DNA of 36,084 nucleotides from assembly GCF_009389585.1 (NCBI RefSeq), contig NZ_VIYG01000022.1, forward strand, positions 1 through 36,084, read 5' to 3'. This DNA comes from Oceanobacillus sp. CFH 90083. GTDB taxonomy: Bacteria; Bacillota; Bacilli; Bacillales; Amphibacillaceae. The notes beneath the pieces are model-generated. The model did no database searches. It had not been told where the DNA came from and saw nothing but the letters and a program-made list of their open reading frames with translations. Shown here in pieces: positions 1 through 7,958 of the stretch. A program made the position numbers and the translations under genes. Positions within the stretch are counted from its first letter, which is position 1; each line of letters opens with the position of its first letter.

Positions 1-1179
1 TTTATCACCTCTGTAGGAATTGATAGATTTTCTGTGGAATAAACCAGGCTTAGGTGCCAGTTCCTCCCTTTCATTTTCTTTCTTATTAACCTGCATAGCT
101 ATATTATTAAGAATCCCCATGGCTATCATCATGAAAAGCAAGGAAGATCCTCCATAACTGATAAATGGCAAGGGAACACCTGTAATTGGCAGAACCCCGC
201 TGATTGCCCCTAAATTAATAAAAGTTTGAATGCCTACCATTGAGGCAATTCCAAGTGCAAGCAATGAACCAAAGCTATCCTGACATTGCCTTGAAATATA
301 GAGTCCTCTAAAAACAATAGCAGCTAACAATCCTAAAACAATCGCTACACCAGTAAAGCCAAGCTCTTCTGCAACAATTGCCATAATGAAATCCGTATGA
401 CCTTCTACTAGAAAACCTAACTTTTGGATACTTTGCCCTAACCCTTCTCCTGTTAAACCGCCAACACCAATGGCAACATAAGACTGGATCAGCTGATAAC
501 CATTTAAATCTGGAGAATTAAACGGCTGATAAGCACCGGTAAAACGAGAAATTCTTTCATCCGTTACCATATTTGGGATGGCAAACGCCAATAATAGAAG
601 TCCTGCAAAAATAAGAATAGATAAATGTCTCCATTTGATGCCAGAAGCAAAAATGACAGCACATGCCATCAGAAAAATAATTGATGCTGTTCCAATATCC
701 GGCTGCCTCATAATTAATCCAAGCACAATTGCCGTGATAATAAGCGGCGGCAGAACACCTTTACTAAACTGGTCTAAGTACGCCTGTTTTTTAGAATAAA
801 TAGCAGCTAAATACATAATCAGGCCAAGCTTGGCAACCTCAGCAGGCTGCAAGCTGAATGGGCCAAACCGAAACCAAGATCTTGCATTATTAACCGTATC
901 TCCAAAGATAAGTACCCCTACGAGTAAGATAATACAAGATATAATGATTATCTTCATTAGCCGTTGATAAATTTGGTACGGCAGGAAGGATATAATGCCA
1001 AAGGCGATAAGTGCAACAATAAAAAATATCAATTGCCTTACGAGATAATAGTTACTGTTTAAACCATCTACAACAGCTACTACCATACTTGCGCTATATA
1101 CCATTACTACACCAAAACCGGCCAACAGAATTGGTGTGATCATCAATGTGAAATCGAAGTTTTTCCAATTTTTTAACAT
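1..1179 (-). CDS. ftsW: FtsW, septal peptidoglycan glycosyltransferase (3' end cut by window edge)
   Basis: SEDS-family polytopic membrane protein that polymerises lipid II at the division septum, working with a class B PBP. Reading from the ATG at 1179 the frame stays open to the window edge (393 codons), so only about the last ten residues of a typical 400-residue FtsW are missing. Visible family blocks: an Asn-Ala-Arg-Ser-Trp segment followed by FGPFSLQPAEVAK (about residues 98-117), the loop HTDFIMAIVAEELG (about 261-274; its Asp aligns with the catalytic Asp of the RodA/FtsW family), and GVPLPFISYGGSS (about 334-346). About ten hydrophobic segments are evident. A ribosome site, AGGAGA, lies 7 bases before the start. 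RodA is the alternative, but the neighbour ylaN and the order seen in B. subtilis favour FtsW. The C-terminal tail is basic. Confidence 0.93.
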   Translation of the reverse strand, partial: MLKNWKNFDFTLMITPILLAGFGVVMVYSASMVVAVVDGLNSNYYLVRQLIFFIVALIAFGIISFLPYQIYQRLMKIIIISCIILLVGVLIFGDTVNNARSWFRFGPFSLQPAEVAKLGLIMYLAAIYSKKQAYLDQFSKGVLPPLIITAIVLGLIMRQPDIGTASIIFLMACAVIFASGIKWRHLSILIFAGLLLLAFAIPNMVTDERISRFTGAYQPFNSPDLNGYQLIQSYVAIGVGGLTGEGLGQSIQKLGFLVEGHTDFIMAIVAEELGFTGVAIVLGLLAAIVFRGLYISRQCQDSFGSLLALGIASMVGIQTFINLGAISGVLPITGVPLPFISYGGSSLLFMMIAMGILNNIAMQVNKKENEREELAPKPGLFHRKSINSYRGDK

Positions 1180-1242
1180 TATTTTTCTCCTAATCACTAT
1201 GTAAGTTTAAGAGATTTTTAACAGTATATCATATTTTTAATT

Positions 1243-1251
1243 AGTATAACA
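1243..1251 (-). promoter_or_regulatory. Candidate extended -10 promoter for ftsW
   Basis: On the minus strand the sequence reads TGTTATACT, an extended -10 (TGnTATACT) about 65 bases before the ftsW start. A second TATACT follows at 1223-1228. I see no good -35. The promoter call is inference. Confidence 0.4.
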
Positions 1252-1656
1252 CATTATTTATTAGCTGTTATTATTATCTCTTATTTGTCAGTATACATTT
1301 TTTAACATATACAAAACAACAGGGAGCTCTAAAAGATTTAATTAAAACTCAATACCTTATAAAGGCTAAACCTTCTTTTTAGCTTACTTTTGTTACGCAT
1401 GTAAATATTAATATAGAATGGAGAAGCTGCCCGCTTTAAATTTTGTCAGGGATGAAGTGCTGAGCAGTTCACATACGCTTCACAAGCACTTAGCTAATCC
1501 CCTTTCCCCATCAAAAGCATCAGCCCCATGTATTTAAATATAGAAAGACTTCAGCCGCTTATAGCTGAAGCGTAATCGGTCTTTTTGGCTTTGTAATCAG
1601 ATTTAGATGTACCTTTTTAAAATCGAACGCATCATAAAATCTATCCATTCTTAGCT

Positions 1657-1697
1657 TTTAAAAAAACCTTGCCGCTCGTTAAATGGGCAAAGTTTTA
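1657..1697 (-). terminator. Intrinsic terminator of ylaN
   Basis: On the minus strand AAAACTTTGCCC, a short loop, GGCAAGGTTTT and a run of T form a hairpin plus U-tract just after the ylaN stop codon. Confidence 0.7.
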
Positions 1698-1730
1698 ATT
1701 TAGTACTGTCACACTAACAGGTAAATATGA

Positions 1731-2012
1731 TTACAATCTTCCTTGTGAAGCTTCATGTAATATATTAAGCTTTTTCTCTAGGTTTCCCAACAGATTTCGT
1801 CCTTCTTCTTCTGTAATTAGCTCCAATCGAACTGCAAAATCAATTTCTCTAGATAAGCCAAACATCTGTGTATCCAGTACGTCCTCGTATACGGGACATT
1901 GTGGCATGGTTAAATTCTCTATCTGAACCTCAATTAAATGGAGTATCTTATCCGCATCAGCTTTCAAAAGAGCGTGGGCTTTTTCACGGTGATTAATCGT
2001 TACATCAGGCAT
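1731..2012 (-). CDS. ylaN: YlaN (DUF1507), iron-responsive Fur antagonist
   Basis: Small all-helical cytosolic protein of 93 residues, the family's usual length. The blocks [33 protein letters not shown] and [13 protein letters not shown] are the hallmark of YlaN. From the literature on B. subtilis and S. aureus, YlaN (Fpa) binds iron and relieves Fur repression, and is essential or conditionally essential. The site GGAGGGG lies upstream. I prefer the ATG at 2012; a TTG directly before it (2015) would add one residue and is also well spaced. It sits upstream of ftsW on the same strand, as in B. subtilis, but a terminator and a 0.5-kb gap suggest separate transcription. Confidence 0.93.
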   Translation of the reverse strand: MPDVTINHREKAHALLKADADKILHLIEVQIENLTMPQCPVYEDVLDTQMFGLSREIDFAVRLELITEEEGRNLLGNLEKKLNILHEASQGRL

Positions 2013-2492
2013 CAATATAATCCCCTCCGCATTTTATCGTTCTTGATACAATATTATCGCTACAAGCACAAAAATGCAAATTTAACTTTAAAAGAAAGTT
2101 TAAAAAGTACGCAAATAATAGGCAGCGAACTCTTTAGTTAACGTATTTTTTCCGATGGGGGCGGGACTGTGATTACTCTCCCCACCGAAAACATTTGTGG
2201 ACAGCACCGAAGTATTCCAACACGCAGACCCGTCCGTAAAAAGCCCGTTGCCCTGATCTTCTTGCTTCTAATTTGACCACTTTTTGAACACACACTTTCA
2301 TATTATGTAGATCATTTTTAATGGCATGATATATTAGCATACAATTAAAAATAGATGAAAGTCATTCCAAACTTTGCTATCCTTGTAACAGAAAGAGTGT
2401 ACAAGCTGTTATTTGGAAGCGAGTCCTTCCTTATTTAGTCTTGCTCAACACTTTTTATATTTAAAGGTATTCATTTAGGGGGATAAAATAAC
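2013..2492. other. 480-bp gap between divergent ylaN and ylaL
   Basis: Mostly occupied by a decayed copy of the TGTTCAAAAAGT-ended repeat (2093-2298). I see no gene and no convincing promoter in the remaining 190 bases before ylaL. Confidence 0.5.
2093..2298 (+). repeat. Decayed copy of the TGTTCAAAAAGT-ended element
   Basis: Left end GTTTAAAAAGTACGC (a mutated TGTTCAAAAAGTAC), right end ACTTTTTGAACACACACTTT. The interior carries the core GGGACTGTGATTACTC (about 2164-2179) also seen at 26652 and 30970. About 205 bp, non-coding. Confidence 0.6.
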
Positions 2493-2939
2493 ATGATTGT
2501 TATGATTAAAGGAAATGTGGGGTATCCTATCACGCTTGATCCAACGGTATGGATTTTTGATGATAGAAAAATGGAGCTGGAAAAAGCCTTTATTGAAAAA
2601 AAAGAAGAAGAAACGAATCATTCCGTTTTTCATAAACCGCCTGTAAACCGGAGCATCTCTAAAATGGAAGGAGAAGCGTATTTAAAAAATAGCTATGTAA
2701 TTCCGCTGCACGATTTTCTAAATCATTCAGAGCCTCAAGCAGATGCCGGGGAGGTAGAGTTTGTTAGAAGCAATGGAAAGAATGAAAAAATATCATTAGA
2801 AGATGCTAAAAACGGCTATTTGCTTTTTTCATTAGAAGGTAAGCCGCTTCGTGAAGATGGCCCTGTCCATTTTTATTATAAAGACGGCTCTAATCAGGAT
2901 AATCCAATAAAATATATTACGGAGATTCATGTTCATTAA
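2493..2939 (+). CDS. ylaL: YlaL family protein of unknown function
   Basis: Soluble protein of 148 residues without signal peptide or membrane segment. The opening (IKGNVGYPITLDPTVWIFDDRK) and the C-terminal block (EGKPLREDGPVHFYYKDGSN) match what I remember of B. subtilis YlaL, which also lies near ylaN and ylaI in the opposite orientation to ylaN. The C-terminal block loosely recalls the 'NG.PL...HG.P.R' segment of sulfite-oxidase-fold molybdopterin proteins, but the cofactor-binding Cys is not evident, so I assign no activity. AGGGGG lies 10 bases upstream of the ATG; a second in-frame ATG is at 2502. A rho-independent terminator follows at 3045. Identity of the family is fairly sure, function is not. 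Confidence 0.75.
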   Translation: MIVMIKGNVGYPITLDPTVWIFDDRKMELEKAFIEKKEEETNHSVFHKPPVNRSISKMEGEAYLKNSYVIPLHDFLNHSEPQADAGEVEFVRSNGKNEKISLEDAKNGYLLFSLEGKPLREDGPVHFYYKDGSNQDNPIKYITEIHVH

Positions 2940-2943
2940 AAAA

Positions 2944-3023
2944 GAATGTTCAAAAAGTACAAGAGCGAAATTCTTCAGTTGATATGATTTTTTTGCTTCT
3001 AAAATTAGGCACTTTTTGAAAAC
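2944..3023 (+). repeat. Short (80-bp) copy of the TGTTCAAAAAGT-ended element
   Basis: Begins GAATGTTCAAAAAGTAC and ends GCACTTTTTGAAAAC, so the ends pair as an inverted repeat. The inner TTTGCTTCTAA is shared with the 2093-2298 copy (at about 2264). It lies between the ylaL stop and its terminator, so it would be in the ylaL mRNA 3' region. Confidence 0.65.
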
Positions 3024-3044
3024 GGCCTAAAAGGAAGCAATATC

Positions 3045-3090
3045 CGCTGCTGAATGTTTATCAAGTAAACAAACCAGCAGCGATTTTTTA
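3045..3090 (+). terminator. Terminator of ylaL
   Basis: CGCTGCTG (3045-3052) pairs with CAGCAGCG (3075-3082); an inner TGTTTA/TAAACA extends it; followed by ATTTTTTATT. Confidence 0.8.
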
Positions 3091-3369
3091 TTACCCTTTT
3101 TTATTTTCTTCCTTCAGCTGATACATTTCGTCCTTTTTTTCATTATAATACTGCACGCCAAACTGCGAACCCTCCGAGACCATTTTAGCATTTTCCAGCT
3201 GATCCAGTTCTTTTTCTGTGAACTCATCAGGCTTGCCAGCATTTTCAAAAACCCGCAGTGTTCCCAGCGTCGATTTTAATTTTTTTCGCTTTTTTCTGTC
3301 AGACAATAATATACCGGCAACTCCTGCTCCGAACGCCCCTAGCGCTGACACAACATATCTTTTTTTCAT
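3091..3369 (-). CDS. Small membrane-anchored protein of unknown function
   Basis: 92 residues. One N-terminal hydrophobic segment (about residues 6-22, rich in Gly/Ala) is followed by a strongly basic stretch DRKKRKKLK, then a charged, helical, soluble C-terminal part. The anchor plus basic patch is reminiscent of YtxH-type proteins but I cannot assign the family. The site GAAGGGA precedes the ATG by about 7 bases. It is convergent with ylaL and divergent from ylaI. No recognised catalytic motif. Confidence 0.65.
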   Translation of the reverse strand: MKKRYVVSALGAFGAGVAGILLSDRKKRKKLKSTLGTLRVFENAGKPDEFTEKELDQLENAKMVSEGSQFGVQYYNEKKDEMYQLKEENKKG

Positions 3370-3466
3370 ATTATCATCCCTTCAGGAAACCAAATATTTC
3401 TTCGTTTTTATCATTCCCACTTCTCGCCTTTTCAAACTTTGATTATTTAATTCACTCTTAAAAATA

Positions 3467-3475
3467 TGCTATACT
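3467..3475 (+). promoter_or_regulatory. Extended -10 promoter of ylaI
   Basis: TGCTATACT, an extended -10 element, about 50 bases before the ylaI start. No clear -35. The same TGCTATA-type element precedes ykuE and the SCO1-like gene in this window. Confidence 0.5.
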
Positions 3476-3526
3476 GTATTCATACAAGGCATCGTTTTAC
3501 TATTTTTACCGAATTGAGGTGGAAAC

Positions 3527-3730
3527 ATGCAGGTTAAATGCACCATATGTGATAAAGTGGAAGAAATAGAAAATGATTCGCTGCATGCAAAAAGATTACG
3601 CAATCGCAGAAAAAATATCCATTTATGTACCCCATGCTATAAACGCATTGAAGAAAATACGAAAAAAAGGCTGGCAACAGGGAAATTTCGATTCTACCAG
3701 GAAGTAAAAAAAGTAGATGATTACCTATAG
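3527..3730 (+). CDS. ylaI: YlaI (DUF2197), small zinc-ribbon-like protein
   Basis: 67 residues with two CxxC pairs, CTIC (residues 5-8) and CTPC (about 34-37), spaced as in a zinc ribbon, and a basic middle (RLRNRRKN). The C-terminus KRLATGKFRFYQ is typical of YlaI. Function unknown; nucleic-acid or zinc binding is an inference from composition. GAGGTGG lies 4-6 bases before the ATG. It stands alone between a promoter and a strong terminator, convergent with ylaH. Confidence 0.85.
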   Translation: MQVKCTICDKVEEIENDSLHAKRLRNRRKNIHLCTPCYKRIEENTKKRLATGKFRFYQEVKKVDDYL

Positions 3731-3732
3731 CC

Positions 3733-3787
3733 TGCAATAAAAAAGCAGAGACTCCATTAATAATGGCAGCTCTGCTTTTTTATTGCA
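3733..3787. terminator. Bidirectional terminator between ylaI and ylaH
   Basis: GCAATAAAAAAGCAGAG (3735-3750 region) pairs with CTCTGCTTTTTTATTGC, with a nested CCATTA/TAATGG. T-runs lie on both strands, fitting the convergent genes. Confidence 0.85.
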
Positions 3788-3850
3788 TATGTTACTCACA
3801 GCTTTTTCACAATAACACGGAATCCGAAAGCTTCTTACCAGACGCTTCCT

Positions 3851-4162
3851 TTATGTATTCTCTTCCTGTACATCCTGACGATTTTTTCTCTCGCGATGTA
3901 ATCGAAAACGATAAATCCCCAATACTAAAATGATAACAATCAAGCATTCAATTGTCGGCATTCTCATGACTGTTGAGAAGATAGTCACGACAAATGTACC
4001 AACCATCAATAGTATATATACAATAACATTTTTTACAGGAGAAAGCTTTTTTGCAAATCCCAATTGGTAAGCTATTGCAGAAAGAATGAGATTTATCACG
4101 TAAAAAACCCAAAAGATATTGTCTGTTCCATTTACTTCAAGGATATAATCAAATACCATCAC
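3851..4162 (-). CDS. ylaH: YlaH family integral membrane protein
   Basis: 103 residues with three hydrophobic segments (about 15-33, 43-62, 70-86) and a basic C-terminal tail starting YRFRLHRERK. QLGFAKKLSP and ECLIVIILVLGIYRFRLH are diagnostic of YlaH. Function unknown. The frame can start at GTG 4162 or ATG 4159; AAGGTGG upstream serves either (7 and 10 bases). In B. subtilis ylaH follows typA; here typA is missing and ylaH is divergent from ylaF. Confidence 0.85.
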   Translation of the reverse strand: MMVFDYILEVNGTDNIFWVFYVINLILSAIAYQLGFAKKLSPVKNVIVYILLMVGTFVVTIFSTVMRMPTIECLIVIILVLGIYRFRLHRERKNRQDVQEENT

Positions 4163-4314
4163 TTACATGCCACCTTATTTATGCGCTTCCTTTATCATAC
4201 TAAAAGTACATGCATATGACTAGAGAAAAACAAAAAATTATATGTCTGTTTTTTGAAGTTCTTCATATTATCCTTTATACTGATTTGTGGACAGATAGTA
4301 AAGGCGGTTGAAAA

Positions 4315-4488
4315 ATGAGGAAATTAGATATTCCAATGCTGTTGTTAGCATTTCTGGTTGTTCTTCTATTTATTTTAGTCGGATTGGCTATTGCATTCCG
4401 AAATGTGTGGGCTATCATTTTTTGTATTATCCTGGCATTTTCTGTATTTGGATTTGCCATGTCCAGAAAGAAGAAAAGGAAGGGATAG
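4315..4488 (+). CDS. ylaF: YlaF (DUF5325) small membrane protein
   Basis: 57-residue protein with two hydrophobic segments (about residues 8-27 and 31-47) joined by the short FRNVW turn, then a basic tail SRKKKRKG: a two-pass peptide with its C-terminus probably on the cytoplasmic side. Length, topology and position beside ylaH fit the YlaF/DUF5325 family. AAGGCGG lies about 6 bases before the ATG. The stop codon TAG (4486-4488) directly abuts the stop of the convergent suhB (4489), so the two genes share no spacer. Confidence 0.75.
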   Translation: MRKLDIPMLLLAFLVVLLFILVGLAIAFRNVWAIIFCIILAFSVFGFAMSRKKKRKG

Positions 4489-5295
4489 TCATTTCCTTCC
4501 TTCCTTTAAAAATTCTATAATAGCACTGTGAATTGCCGGGTTAGCAACTACAGCTGATGCTCTTTCCAATGGATTCCAGGCGTTCCCATCCACATCTCCG
4601 GCAACCCCGCCGACTTCATGATTCAATATAATTCCTCCTGCTACATCCCAAGGTGCAAGACTCAAGGCAAGATAAGCATCTTGAACCCCCTCTGCAACAC
4701 TTGCTAATTCTAATGCTGCCGATCCAATTGTCCGTGTTCCTCTGACCGTACGTACAAATTTTTGTGTTACTTTATAATCCACCACTCTGTTCTCACATAA
4801 CCAAAAATGATTCATACCAATAATAGACTCTTCCAATTTTTTCTTCCTATCCAGCGGAGCTAATTGGATATCATTTTTAAAAGCACCTTCTCCGCGTTTG
4901 GCATGGTATAAATTATCACCCATAACATCATAAACAAAGCCAATTTCACCTATACCGTTATGTAGAATACCAATAGATATAGCGAATGTGCGCTTTTGAT
5001 GGATAAAGTTCATTGTTCCATCAATCGGATCAATAATCCATATCGTTCCATCAACATTAGACAACGTATCTCCAAATCCTTCTTCACCAATAATATGATG
5101 TTCCGGATAGCTTTCATGAATACGGTCGACAAAGAACTTTTCCGTTTGTTTATCAAGAACTGTTACTAAATCATTCGGATTAGATTTGGTTTCAATCCCT
5201 AGCGGACCGTTCATATGTTCACGAATTTCATTACCTGCTTCGAATATCCAGCTTTTCGCTGTTTCATAAATTTCCTGCCTTTGTTGCAGATTCAT
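4489..5295 (-). CDS. suhB: Inositol monophosphatase family protein (SuhB/YktC)
   Basis: Mg2+/Li+-sensitive phosphatase fold of 268 residues. Metal and active-site motifs are complete: GEEG (70-73), DPIDGTMNF (89-97) and APWDVAGG near residue 216. Family members dephosphorylate inositol-1-phosphate and related sugar phosphates, and some act on NADP or PAP; the true substrate is not shown by sequence. It is the orthologue in position of B. subtilis yktC (beside ykzI, yktB and yktA). GGAGG is spaced 10 bases from the ATG. It converges on ylaF with no gap, so read-through into ylaF antisense is possible; I see only a weak GGAAGG/CCTTCC hairpin there. Confidence 0.92.
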   Translation of the reverse strand: MNLQQRQEIYETAKSWIFEAGNEIREHMNGPLGIETKSNPNDLVTVLDKQTEKFFVDRIHESYPEHHIIGEEGFGDTLSNVDGTIWIIDPIDGTMNFIHQKRTFAISIGILHNGIGEIGFVYDVMGDNLYHAKRGEGAFKNDIQLAPLDRKKKLEESIIGMNHFWLCENRVVDYKVTQKFVRTVRGTRTIGSAALELASVAEGVQDAYLALSLAPWDVAGGIILNHEVGGVAGDVDGNAWNPLERASAVVANPAIHSAIIEFLKEGRK

Positions 5296-5381
5296 TTATA
5301 CATCGCCTCCAAAAAGTCCATGTAAGCTTATTTTATCAGAGTCTATATCATTAGACCAATCCTAAACTTTTTATCCAGCGC

Positions 5382-5527
5382 TTATAGAGGATGTTTGAAT
5401 AGTTCAAGAACCAAAAGCGCCCGCATAACACCCCAGAGATTGCGCCCCGTAATTACGGCTTTAGTTGAAATTCCTTTCCCCTGAGATAAAGAAAGCACGG
5501 TGAAGCTGCTTCATGCTTTTGAACACA
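5382..5527 (+). repeat. Decayed copy of the TGTTCAAAAAGT-ended element
   Basis: Starts TTATAGAGGATGTTTGAATAG, against TTATAGAGGATGTTCAAAAAG at the left end of the 32683 copy, and ends GCTTTTGAACAC. The middle has diverged. Confidence 0.5.
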
Positions 5528-5545
5528 GATTTCCATCAACAAATA

Positions 5546-5594
5546 ACCCTAATACACCTCTTTCTTAACTAAGAAAGCTGCAATATATTAGGGT
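5546..5594 (-). terminator. Nested inverted repeat after ykzI, probable terminator
   Basis: Outer arms ACCCTAATA/TATTAGGGT and inner arms CTTTCTT/AAGAAAG make a two-level hairpin. On the minus strand it is followed by TTATTTGTT, a poor U-tract, so termination is plausible rather than certain. Confidence 0.5.
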
Positions 5595-5608
5595 AGGCTG
5601 ATATCCTA

Positions 5609-5797
5609 TTAATCCATGAGGGCAATCCATTGCTCACTAAGCTGCTTTAATCTCTCTTTGGATTTAATCATTTGTACTGTATCCTCATTCTGCATAGCCT
5701 CGTACAATGTTGCCAGCTCATAATCAATTTCTAATTTTATGACAGGGAGACGTTCTTCTGCTTCTTTTCGCCGGAGAGCTTCCATAACATATTTCAT
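5609..5797 (-). CDS. ykzI: YkzI-like small coiled protein
   Basis: 62-residue charged helical protein with no membrane segment and no metal ligands; heptad-like Leu/Ile spacing (RLPVIKLEIDYEL, KSKERLKQL) suggests a helical hairpin. Unknown function. It is placed as YkzI because it lies between yktB and suhB/yktC as in B. subtilis; length agrees. AAGGAGTG lies 5-7 bases before the ATG. Confidence 0.65.
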   Translation of the reverse strand: MKYVMEALRRKEAEERLPVIKLEIDYELATLYEAMQNEDTVQMIKSKERLKQLSEQWIALMD

Positions 5798-5962
5798 CCT
5801 ATCACTCCTTAACCTGAAAACATATTGATTACTTTCGTATCATGTATGTGCTATATATTATGATTCGCAGAATAAATTGTTCACCAAAAATAATAAAACA
5901 ATTTATTGTTATTTCTCTATTCCCTTTATTTAAAGAATGCAAACCTCTCCCTTCGATCTGGC

Positions 5963-5991
5963 TTGACTTCTTTCGAGAGATAAAGAATAAT
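5963..5991 (+). promoter_or_regulatory. SigA-type promoter of yktB
   Basis: TTGACT at 5963-5968, a 17-base spacer and AATAAT at 5986-5991. Confidence 0.5.
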
Positions 5992-6040
5992 AATCTATAG
6001 CAAAAAAAAGGTTCACAAAATGAAAGAAAGGATGTTATTT

Positions 6041-6664
6041 GTGGAATTACACCACTTTACAAAAGAAGATTTCCAAACATTTTTAATCGATGGCTTAGAT
6101 GAACGTATGGAAGCTATCCAACATAGAATACAGCCAAAATTCCAGGCAATTGGCGAAGAGCTTGTCACCTATTTATCTGAGAGAACAGGTCAGGATCTTT
6201 ATTTACATATTGCAAAGCATGCGCGCAGAACAGTAAATCCGCCTAATGATACTTGGTTGGCAATTGCAGATAATAAAAGAGGCTATAAAAAGCACCCCCA
6301 TTTTCAGGTCGGGTTATTTGACGACCATCTGTTTATTTGGCTGGCACTTATTTATGAGCTGCCGAACAAGCAAAAAATCGCCCAGAACTATTTAGAAAGT
6401 TTTCATGAAATAAAAAAACTTCCAGAATCATTTGTTGTCTCACTGGATCATACAAAAAAAGATTCTATTTCGTTAGAAGAATTATCTCAAAAGGATGTAG
6501 AACGTTTCCGGGATGTAAAAAAAGCTGAGTTCTTAATCGGCAAGCACCTGTCCTGTAATGATCCTATTTTACAAAATGACAAGGAGCTATTCACTACTAT
6601 TACAACAACATATGAACAGCTGCTTCCGCTTTACCAATTAGCAATAGACAGCCGGGACGCATAA
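6041..6664 (+). CDS. yktB: YktB (UPF0637 family)
   Basis: About 207-residue cytosolic protein of unknown function. Diagnostic stretches: IDGLDERMEAI, HIAKHARRTVNPPNDTW, KRGYKKHPHFQVGLF and HLFIWLALIYE, all as in B. subtilis YktB. I chose GTG 6041: AAAGGA lies 8 bases upstream, and the protein then begins VELHHFTKEDF, aligning with the B. subtilis N-terminus. The frame also contains ATG 6020 (7 residues longer) with a weaker AAGG site; that is the alternative. A strong terminator follows directly. Confidence 0.85.
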   Translation: MELHHFTKEDFQTFLIDGLDERMEAIQHRIQPKFQAIGEELVTYLSERTGQDLYLHIAKHARRTVNPPNDTWLAIADNKRGYKKHPHFQVGLFDDHLFIWLALIYELPNKQKIAQNYLESFHEIKKLPESFVVSLDHTKKDSISLEELSQKDVERFRDVKKAEFLIGKHLSCNDPILQNDKELFTTITTTYEQLLPLYQLAIDSRDA

Positions 6665-6706
6665 AGAAAATCCCCTAAAACTTCGTCGGTTTAGGGGATT
6701 TTCTTT
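6663..6706. terminator. Bidirectional terminator between yktB and yktA
   Basis: AAAGAAAATCCCCTAAA pairs with TTTAGGGGATTTTCTTT around a 10-base loop, with runs of T on either strand. It overlaps the last bases of yktA. Confidence 0.92.
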
Positions 6707-6974
6707 ATTTCATAGAAATAAAAGCTTCTTCCGATTCTCTTGCTTTTTTCACTACATGATAGCTGGAATATCCCGAAGATCGCTTAAATTCCTCGAACAA
6801 TTGCTTTTCACTACTTTTAGATGGGACAATTTCCTTGAAACGGCGATATAAATGAATCAGATCTGTGCGTCTAACCTTTTTTTCATATGCCTGTTCAATT
6901 AAAGAAAAAAAGTTCACTACATCAATAATCTCTTCTGTTGACCATGTCTCATCCATTGGATATGCATAATTCAT
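6705..6974 (-). CDS. yktA: YktA (UPF0223 family)
   Basis: 89-residue helical protein of unknown function. The opening [19 protein letters not shown] and the [12 protein letters not shown] segment near the C-terminus identify UPF0223. AAGAGGTG precedes the ATG. The stop codon of the upstream flavoprotein gene (6987) lies inside this ribosome site, so the two are translationally close and probably one operon. Confidence 0.9.
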   Translation of the reverse strand: MNYAYPMDETWSTEEIIDVVNFFSLIEQAYEKKVRRTDLIHLYRRFKEIVPSKSSEKQLFEEFKRSSGYSSYHVVKKARESEEAFISMK

Positions 6975-6986
6975 TTTTACACCTCT

Positions 6987-7940
6987 TTACCTCCATTTTT
7001 CTCTAATCTGATCCGCTTCCTGGATAATGGAGCCTATTAAATCTTCCACACTTAAAATTTGATGAATACGGCTGGCTCCTTGCCCTGCCCAGCCAAAACC
7101 TTCCGATTCCTTACCGGACTGAATATATTTTTGATTTACCTCTCCACTAATATAATCTTTTAACTGCTCATAATTATTCCCGTACTTTTCTTCCAGTGAA
7201 AGAATATTTTCTGTAAAAGAGCTCCGTAGTGCTCTGGCCGGAGCTCCTAATGAACGTTTTATTACAACAGTGTCTCCTTCATCCGCAGACAAAATCGCTT
7301 GTTTATAATTTATATGCGTCTGTACTTCGTTTGTTGCAATAAACCTTGTTCCCATTTCAATTCCTTCTGCACCCAGAGCAAGTGCAGCCATCAGGCCCCT
7401 TCCGTCAACAATACCTCCAGAAGCAATCACAGGGATTTCAAGTGCATCTACGACATGTGGTGTCAGAACCATCGTGCCTGTATCACTTCTGCCTAAATGA
7501 CCGCCCCCTTCCTGTCCGACGACCATCACAGCATCTGCACCTAATTCCTGCGCTTTCTGAGCCTGCCTGGAGGATGCTACCAATACAAGTGTTTTTATGG
7601 GGGAGCCCTTCAGCATATCTAAAACACCAGCCGGATTTCCTCCAGTAATAGAAACAACTGGAACTTGTTCATCAATAGCAGCCTGCACCATATGCTCAAA
7701 CTTTCTGCCATGCTGGCCAATGGCAAAATTTACGCCAAATGGTTGATCTGTCAGCTGCTTTACCTTGTGAATTTCTTTTTGCAAACGTTCTGGAGTCGGT
7801 AAACTCATTGCAGTAACCTGTCCAAGTCCTCCAGCATTACTGACTGCGGCAGCAAGATCAGCGTAAGCCAAATATGCCAATCCGCCTTGAATAATTGGAT
7901 ATTTAATATTTAACAGCTTTGTAAGCCTTGTTTGATACAC
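6987..7940 (-). CDS. Nitronate monooxygenase / FabK-like FMN protein
   Basis: 317-residue TIM-barrel flavoprotein of the 2-nitropropane dioxygenase/enoyl-ACP reductase II superfamily. Visible: PIIQGGLAYLA near the N-terminus (about 15-25), the FMN-contacting VGQEGGGHLGR (about 141-151, with the family's catalytic His), ASGGIVDGRG and EMGTRFIAT. Class members oxidise alkyl nitronates such as propionate-3-nitronate to carbonyl compounds; FabK relatives reduce enoyl-ACP. The length and GGHLGR favour nitronate monooxygenase, but the sequence does not settle it. Start is GTG 7940, with GGAGGG 6 bases upstream. Operonic with yktA downstream; the deacetylase gene upstream is on the same strand with an 18-base gap. 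Confidence 0.85.
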   Translation of the reverse strand: MYQTRLTKLLNIKYPIIQGGLAYLAYADLAAAVSNAGGLGQVTAMSLPTPERLQKEIHKVKQLTDQPFGVNFAIGQHGRKFEHMVQAAIDEQVPVVSITGGNPAGVLDMLKGSPIKTLVLVASSRQAQKAQELGADAVMVVGQEGGGHLGRSDTGTMVLTPHVVDALEIPVIASGGIVDGRGLMAALALGAEGIEMGTRFIATNEVQTHINYKQAILSADEGDTVVIKRSLGAPARALRSSFTENILSLEEKYGNNYEQLKDYISGEVNQKYIQSGKESEGFGWAGQGASRIHQILSVEDLIGSIIQEADQIREKWR

Positions 7941-7958
7941 GGTTTTCCCTCCACTTCT

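Larger units (their letters stand above)
1180..1730. other. 551-bp gap between ftsW and ylaN
   Basis: No ORF with a ribosome site on either strand. It holds the ftsW promoter candidate near ftsW, a small hairpin with arms CTTCAGC 1549-1555 and GCTGAAG 1564-1570, and the ylaN terminator at its ylaN end. The rest (about 1252-1540 and 1571-1656) shows nothing I can assign. Confidence 0.5.
5296..5608. other. 313-bp gap between ykzI and suhB
   Basis: Holds a decayed repeat copy (5382-5527) and a nested inverted repeat just after ykzI (5546-5594). Nothing coding. Confidence 0.5.
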
